In this document: in pieces, positions 59,387 through 64,000 of the stretch
Layout: every line of letters begins with the position of its first letter
How positions within the stretch are numbered: position 1 is the first letter of the stretch
Source: Lepiota brunneoincarnata
Taxonomy: Eukaryota > Basidiomycota > Agaricomycetes > Agaricales > Agaricaceae
Direction: 5' to 3'
NCBI GenBank assembly: GCA_023014365.1
Contig: JAEBUN010000036.1
Location: forward strand, 1-64,000
Length of the DNA: 64,000 bases
Translations under genes and position numbers: made by a program
Notes under the pieces: generated by a model
The model's input: the letters and a program-made list of their open reading frames with translations, nothing else
The model's database searches: none
What the model was told of the DNA's origin: nothing

Positions 59387-61645
59387 TTATAACATCCTCC
59401 ACCCCTCCCCAGCAGGCCACTTCAACTCGTCCCGTTCCCTCATCTTCTCCCTCCCGCGCATCACACCCACCCCACCACCATCCATGCCCACAATCCTATC
59501 TTCCCCATCCCCATCCTCCCCATACCCTTCATCATCGTCGTTGTCATACTGTTGCCGACTCATCAAATTCTCCCGATCCTCCCTCCCAGATCTCGACCAC
59601 GCCCGCCCTTCACCCTTGATATACCCCCTCCTGCTCAGCCCCGCCTCCGCCTTGTACCGAGCCGCTTCCAATTTAGGTAGCGCACTCTCCGCTCGGAGCT
59701 GTAGCCCCACCAACGTCCGCTGAATCGAATCCGTACCACCAACACCAGCATCACTCCTGCCCCCCGTATCAGGATTACCACCACTAAGCGATGACCGTCG
59801 ATGCGGTCTATTTCCATGTATCATCATCGGACTCTTCAGTGCATTATTAAGTGGCGAATCATTCGACAACGAAGAAGGTTTCGATCCAAACAATGCTTCC
59901 CCATTCGAAACCAACTGCACGCTCTCCGGTCGTCTCCGCCGAACCGGCGGCGGGGGTGGTGGAGGGTGTGAATGATGATGCAACGATTTACTTCGATACA
60001 TCCTCGAGGATGGAGATCCAGAGCCACTGATATCCGCAGCTGTGGGCGTTGTCGGTGTCTCCATCGACATAGTGGTCGAAGTTGATTCAGATGTCAACTG
60101 ACCACTTCCGTATGCGGCTTCAAACGACCCCAGGTTACGTTTGAACGGCGATGGTTCGTCGGTCGTCGAGGTAGAAGCCGTCTGGTATGGAGGTCCGTAT
60201 GGTTTACGATCTGGATGCGTGGGTGGGGGTAAACCAGCCACACCAGGCAATTCCGCAATTGTACGTGCGCGAGGTGAAGTCTCCGGAGATTCAAACGGGC
60301 TCGAACTGTACGGAGTATGAGATTTACTCCCAGAAGGCGCAACCGCCAGAGCCACTTGTTCCAGTGAGCTAGCTGACATCGGTGGACTAGGTTGTTGTTG
60401 ATGATGCCTCCTCCGAGGCAGGGGTGGTCTCTCCCTACTATCTTCCCCACTCCAACTGGTACTCGAATCCGACCCGGCCACAGGAGCCTTTTTGGTTGGA
60501 CTCCGACTCCCATAGGGACCCCGCAGATTACTACCTATAGCAATGGATGAGTGCGTGATGGTCGCACCAGCAAAAGAACGCGCACCCGAGACGACAGAGC
60601 TGCTGCGGAGCACTTGCAGCACACGTTCTTTCTCCAGTTGTTCCTCGGCCTTTTTCATCGTCTGTGCGGCTTTACTAGCCTGAAGACTTTGTTTGATCAG
60701 GGTGGAGGTGAAGTGGGTAGTTCTTGGCTTGGGGGGGATCGGAGGGATTGAAGGGGCATGGGGAATGACAGTTGAAGGGGTGCGGGTCAAGGAACTGGTA
60801 GGAAGTTGGGGACGAGATGAAGGGGTTGAGGAAACAGCCGCGTGGCGGGGAGGTGGAGTAGGGACAGGCGGTTTCCGAGGGGGGAGAGGGGGGAGCTTTC
60901 CCGAGCCATTCTCAGATAGTGTAGAAGCGGGTTTGTGTTGCGTGACAAAGGGGTTATGGGGGGAGTGAGCTGTTTTACCAAGCTCTTGTCGGTGCGATGG
61001 GTGTAACGGAGGTTGCTGACGAGATTCAGATGAGAACGGGTTCGTTTGGGAGGGGCTTGGCTCGGAAATTGTGGATGAGGCATTGGAATCCTCAACCCGC
61101 GGTGGAGATTGTGGGGGAGCAGCACAAGCGGGGAGTGTCATTTTCGATGATAAGCTAGCTGGTGATGTGGGGTGCGCTAACGGAAGCGGAGATTAGCGAT
61201 AGGGCATACGAAGGCAAAAGAAAGAAAAACAAGAGGAATACCTTGAACAAATGCAAGAGCTCTATCTGCCTCTTTTCCATTCTGGACATGTACAACTAGT
61301 CTAAGAACAGCGAAGAATTGTCCGCCAGAAAGCGTCTCTCCATGTGCGAGTGCAGGAGCGAAGAATTTGAGGATCTAGCGGCTTGGAATGAGGGGTGGGA
61401 GAGTGTTGGATGGTTACAAGTCAACATACAGTGTCTATGCTGGTCACTGGGATATCCATGTAGCGACCGCGGAGCCACGCTCTCACTTCTCGCACGCTAA
61501 CGGTGATGCCTTCATAGAAGGCGTCGTCGCGGGCGCCCGCTTTGGGAGGCCCGGAGTCGGAGATCGCGAGGTCGATGATGCTGTCCGTGAAGATCTTGTA
61601 TTCCTCGTCGTTGAGCGCAGAGGCATGAAGGCTCAGACGACGCAT
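59387..61645 (-). CDS. Proline-rich protein with EH-like N-terminal domain (putative endocytic/actin scaffold)
   Basis: Exons 61645-61430, 61374-61242 and 61176-59387 total 2139 nt, 712 aa. The first about 115 residues form a helical domain: MRRLSLHASALNDEEYKIF, then VREVRAWLRGRYMDIPVTSI, then LSGGQFFAVLRLVVHVQNGK. That pattern resembles EF-hand-pair/EH-like modules. The rest is low-complexity: proline-rich (PLPPRKPPVPTPPPR, PPIPPKP), two NPF tripeptides (TNPFSS, HNPFVT), a short coiled-coil-like stretch (KKAEEQLEKERVLQVL), Ser-rich segments with SP/TP sites, and an acidic end finishing KWPAGEGWRML. NPF and polyproline motifs bind EH and SH3 domains, so an adaptor role in endocytosis or cortical actin is plausible. 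The name is inferred, not matched. Confidence 0.65.
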
Positions 61646-63108
61646 GCTGGTCGCTGCGGCTGACAATGAGCACGCTCCTCTCGGCTCGGCATATATGGTT
61701 TCAAATATGTACAAATACGATAACGATGCCATCATATTGTCAATTCCCACGCGTAAAACTGGAAGAAAACATAAAACATAAAACACTCAACACACAATAG
61801 TTTCCTTCTCATTTACAATAAAAGCACCATCTTCCTATTGTACGAGTACGTGTTTCACGCCGTGCACACGTAGCGACAGTGGGTGATTATCTGCGATTTG
61901 AATGCGTTACAGTGATAGGAAGCCGCTTCCCGTCTGCTCGTAACTTGTTATTCGAAGGAAAACCACCAACGAGTTGGTGAACCTTTTGTAATTGAGGCCT
62001 TTGACATCCAACCAGATCATAACCTGGGGTCCACAAAGTGCGTCCGCGATCTTCCGATGGATACGGCAAAAGCAAACCCCTGCTATCAACGGATGGCTGA
62101 TTGGTAAACCCATCCATAGAAGATGTATCTTTTAAAGGCGCTAGAACGACTTGACCCGCTGGTTCTGATGCGAGACTTCCCGAAAGTCGAATCCCCTGCC
62201 CGACTCCTACAGAAAATCCAATGCTGTTGGGGTTTTGAAGACTGAGCACATCAAACACCGAATGAAATCATCTCAACTAAGAATCCGTACAATAAGCTAT
62301 GCTGAACAAAAGCATCGCGCCGCGAACCCCCCACCCCCCACACGAAACTGGCTCTACCGTCGGGTTGACGGGGAGAGTTCCCACCGATTGGATTCACACA
62401 ACACCGGGATCGAAGACGCATTGCCACCACGAGTAGAGAGACTTGCCGCCCAAAATCAGCCTTGGCGGGAACGTGGCTGCACGACTTTCATCGTATTGTT
62501 CCAGATATTCATAAAGCCGGCCCCCAGATCATCTTGCCGAATCTACCCCTGCAGATCACCTCATGGATATTGGCCGCCTCATCAACAAAGAACTCAGTGA
62601 TTCTCCCCCAATCCTAACAAGCAAACCTCCAGAAGCAAGCTAACCCGACACTATGCGCACCCCACGATGTTGTATTAGTATAGCACCTTGATCCTATGTA
62701 ATCGGTTCCCTCTCATCCGCCCCAGGCTAAAAATCGCACCCTGGAAACGAGGGACACATCAGCTGGCGTCTCTGTGCGCGCTACGCGCTACACGCCGCCT
62801 CCCACTCGGAGCAACTGGTGGCACAGTTGTCAAGAGGTCTCACCATGGGCGCAATCTATCAGGAAGTTGGAGTATAGGCCCAACCCCCACCAGGATACAG
62901 CACTTATCGTAGGCCTCAGATGATACAATCAAGCCGATAATCATGCTTAAGTGGGAGGGCAAATGGATTTCCCTTGTTCACCTATATTTAGGATCCCAAT
63001 TCACCTCCTGTGAACAGATGCAACATCGGTCAGAAGGCGTCATTAAGGACTTATAAAACAATACCCTTCCGTCAACTGCTCCTATCCCGTCCCTCTTCAC
63101 AAACAACC
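61646..63108. other. No recognisable gene
   Basis: Upstream flank of the proline-rich gene and promoter side of the membrane-protein gene at 63109. Short frames only. The leader before 63109 is pyrimidine-rich. Confidence 0.45.
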
Positions 63109-64000
63109 ATGGCAAGTGACTCTGAAGTGCTCTCAGGGGTTGGAGATGACTTCATCATGAAGACCGTGCGAATCGCCTTTGAATCTGCCTGTTATGGTAA
63201 CGTCGCTTAACCATTGTCAACAGCGGAGCAGAAAAGTGACTGTAACTCATCCCAGGGATCTATCTCCTCCTCATCTCAACCTCGACTGTCATACTCTGGT
63301 ACCTTTCTCCTCACCAGTCTGCTGAATGACCTCAACTGACCGCTTTTCCTATCTCACCTCCATCATAGCCGGAAAATTCGTCGGTCGAAAGCAGCATGTC
63401 TCCTCTTAGTCGTGACAGTCGTCATGTTTGGCGCCTCAACCGTCTTCCTCACAATGGACCTAATCGACATTATAAAACGTTTCCAAATCATTCTTATGGA
63501 TCACCCCGAGAGAAGCTTGCAGGAAAAAGAAAGACCTCGCAGACAGAACGCTCCAACCATGGATGTGGACCGGGGAAATGCTGTTCATATTTATGGTAAC
63601 GCCCGTTGCCGTGTGTTCTCAGGAGATCATCAACATTCTTACGAGTCCTTCCTAGCTGATTCTTGGAGATAGCATCGTGATTTGGCGGACATGGGCGCTG
63701 TTCCGCAATACCGAAAAATATCTAATCGTCCCAGCGCTCACCTGGATCGGCTCCGTGGGTACGCATGCTTTTTCATAATCATCTAGCGAACGCATCAATT
63801 AATCACCAACACTTCGTTTCCCTTGCCGCCAGCGGCTGCATTTTACGAACTCGGTTGCGATGTCGAGAACGGGTGGTCGGTAGAGAGTAATGATCCATCC
63901 GCCGGTTCCGTTGGACTGCTGTCCTGCGCCAAAGCCGATACAGCAAGCTTCAGCCTCTCATACGCCACCAACATCATCTGCACTGTTCTAATCATGTACA
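63109..64000 (+). CDS. Multi-pass fungal membrane protein, 5' part (runs off the window)
   Basis: Five exons are readable (63109-63196, 63256-63298, 63369-63595, 63669-63758, 63833 to the edge), all joined in frame. It starts MASDSEVLSGVGDDFIMKTV, then a helix IYLLLISTSTVILC, a helix ACLLLVVTVVMFGASTVFL, then DSIVIWRTWALFRN, and SFSLSYATNIICTVLIMY at the edge. The extracellular N-terminus, the 'WRTWALF' helix start and the 'SLSxATNxxCTxLI' helix are typical of a large Agaricomycete family of seven-helix proteins of unknown function. The remaining helices and C-terminal tail lie beyond the window. Confidence 0.7.

Overview
The window looks like nuclear DNA from a filamentous basidiomycete, probably an Agaricomycete. 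Genes carry many short (about 45-75 bp) GT-AG introns. The protein families are typical of that group: the secreted 'macrofage activating glycoprotein' family, a C2-domain phosphatidylserine decarboxylase, a HAK-type potassium transporter, NACHT NTPases and 7-TM DUF6533-like proteins. Gene models were built by joining exons by hand at GT/AG sites. Where exon lengths were summed, the totals divide by three. No similarity search could be run.

Layout. 1-3076: no gene seen; a degenerate minisatellite at 2221-2591. 3077-17042: a probable mobile or accessory element bracketed by two direct long repeats (3077-3930 and 15748-17042). It holds two minus-strand genes: a TET/JBP-like 2-oxoglutarate dioxygenase (5060-6822, 3 exons, 554 aa) and a 7-exon, 1824-aa protein (8809-14694) that joins C2H2 zinc fingers, a tyrosine-recombinase-like catalytic region and a USP-like cysteine protease. 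Both repeats are built of about 28-bp inverted sites (11-bp arm, 6-bp spacer, 11-bp arm), the geometry of tyrosine-recombinase crossover sites. This is the most novel part of the window.

20009-27917: two divergent secreted-glycoprotein genes, followed 57 bp later by a complete 12-exon phosphatidylserine decarboxylase. 29364-35280: two diverged tandem DUF6533-like membrane-protein genes and a third remnant. 36101-38901: a DUF6593-like small gene, an HMG/YABBY-like gene, and a third glycoprotein gene with a one-base frameshift. 39200-51352: three same-strand NACHT (NLR-like) paralogues, one intact and two decayed, with a PLP aminotransferase lacking its catalytic lysine between the first two. 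52533-53924: a degenerate eIF4A-like helicase. 54801-57903: potassium transporter. 58509-58964: a 5' remnant of a fourth NACHT gene. 59387-61645: a proline-rich scaffold-like protein. 63109-64000: the 5' part of a multi-pass membrane protein that runs off the window.

The left element combines a predicted DNA-modifying enzyme, a predicted recombinase, a predicted deubiquitinase-like domain and candidate recombination sites. The right part shows gene-family turnover: tandem duplication, stepwise intron loss and pseudogenisation.
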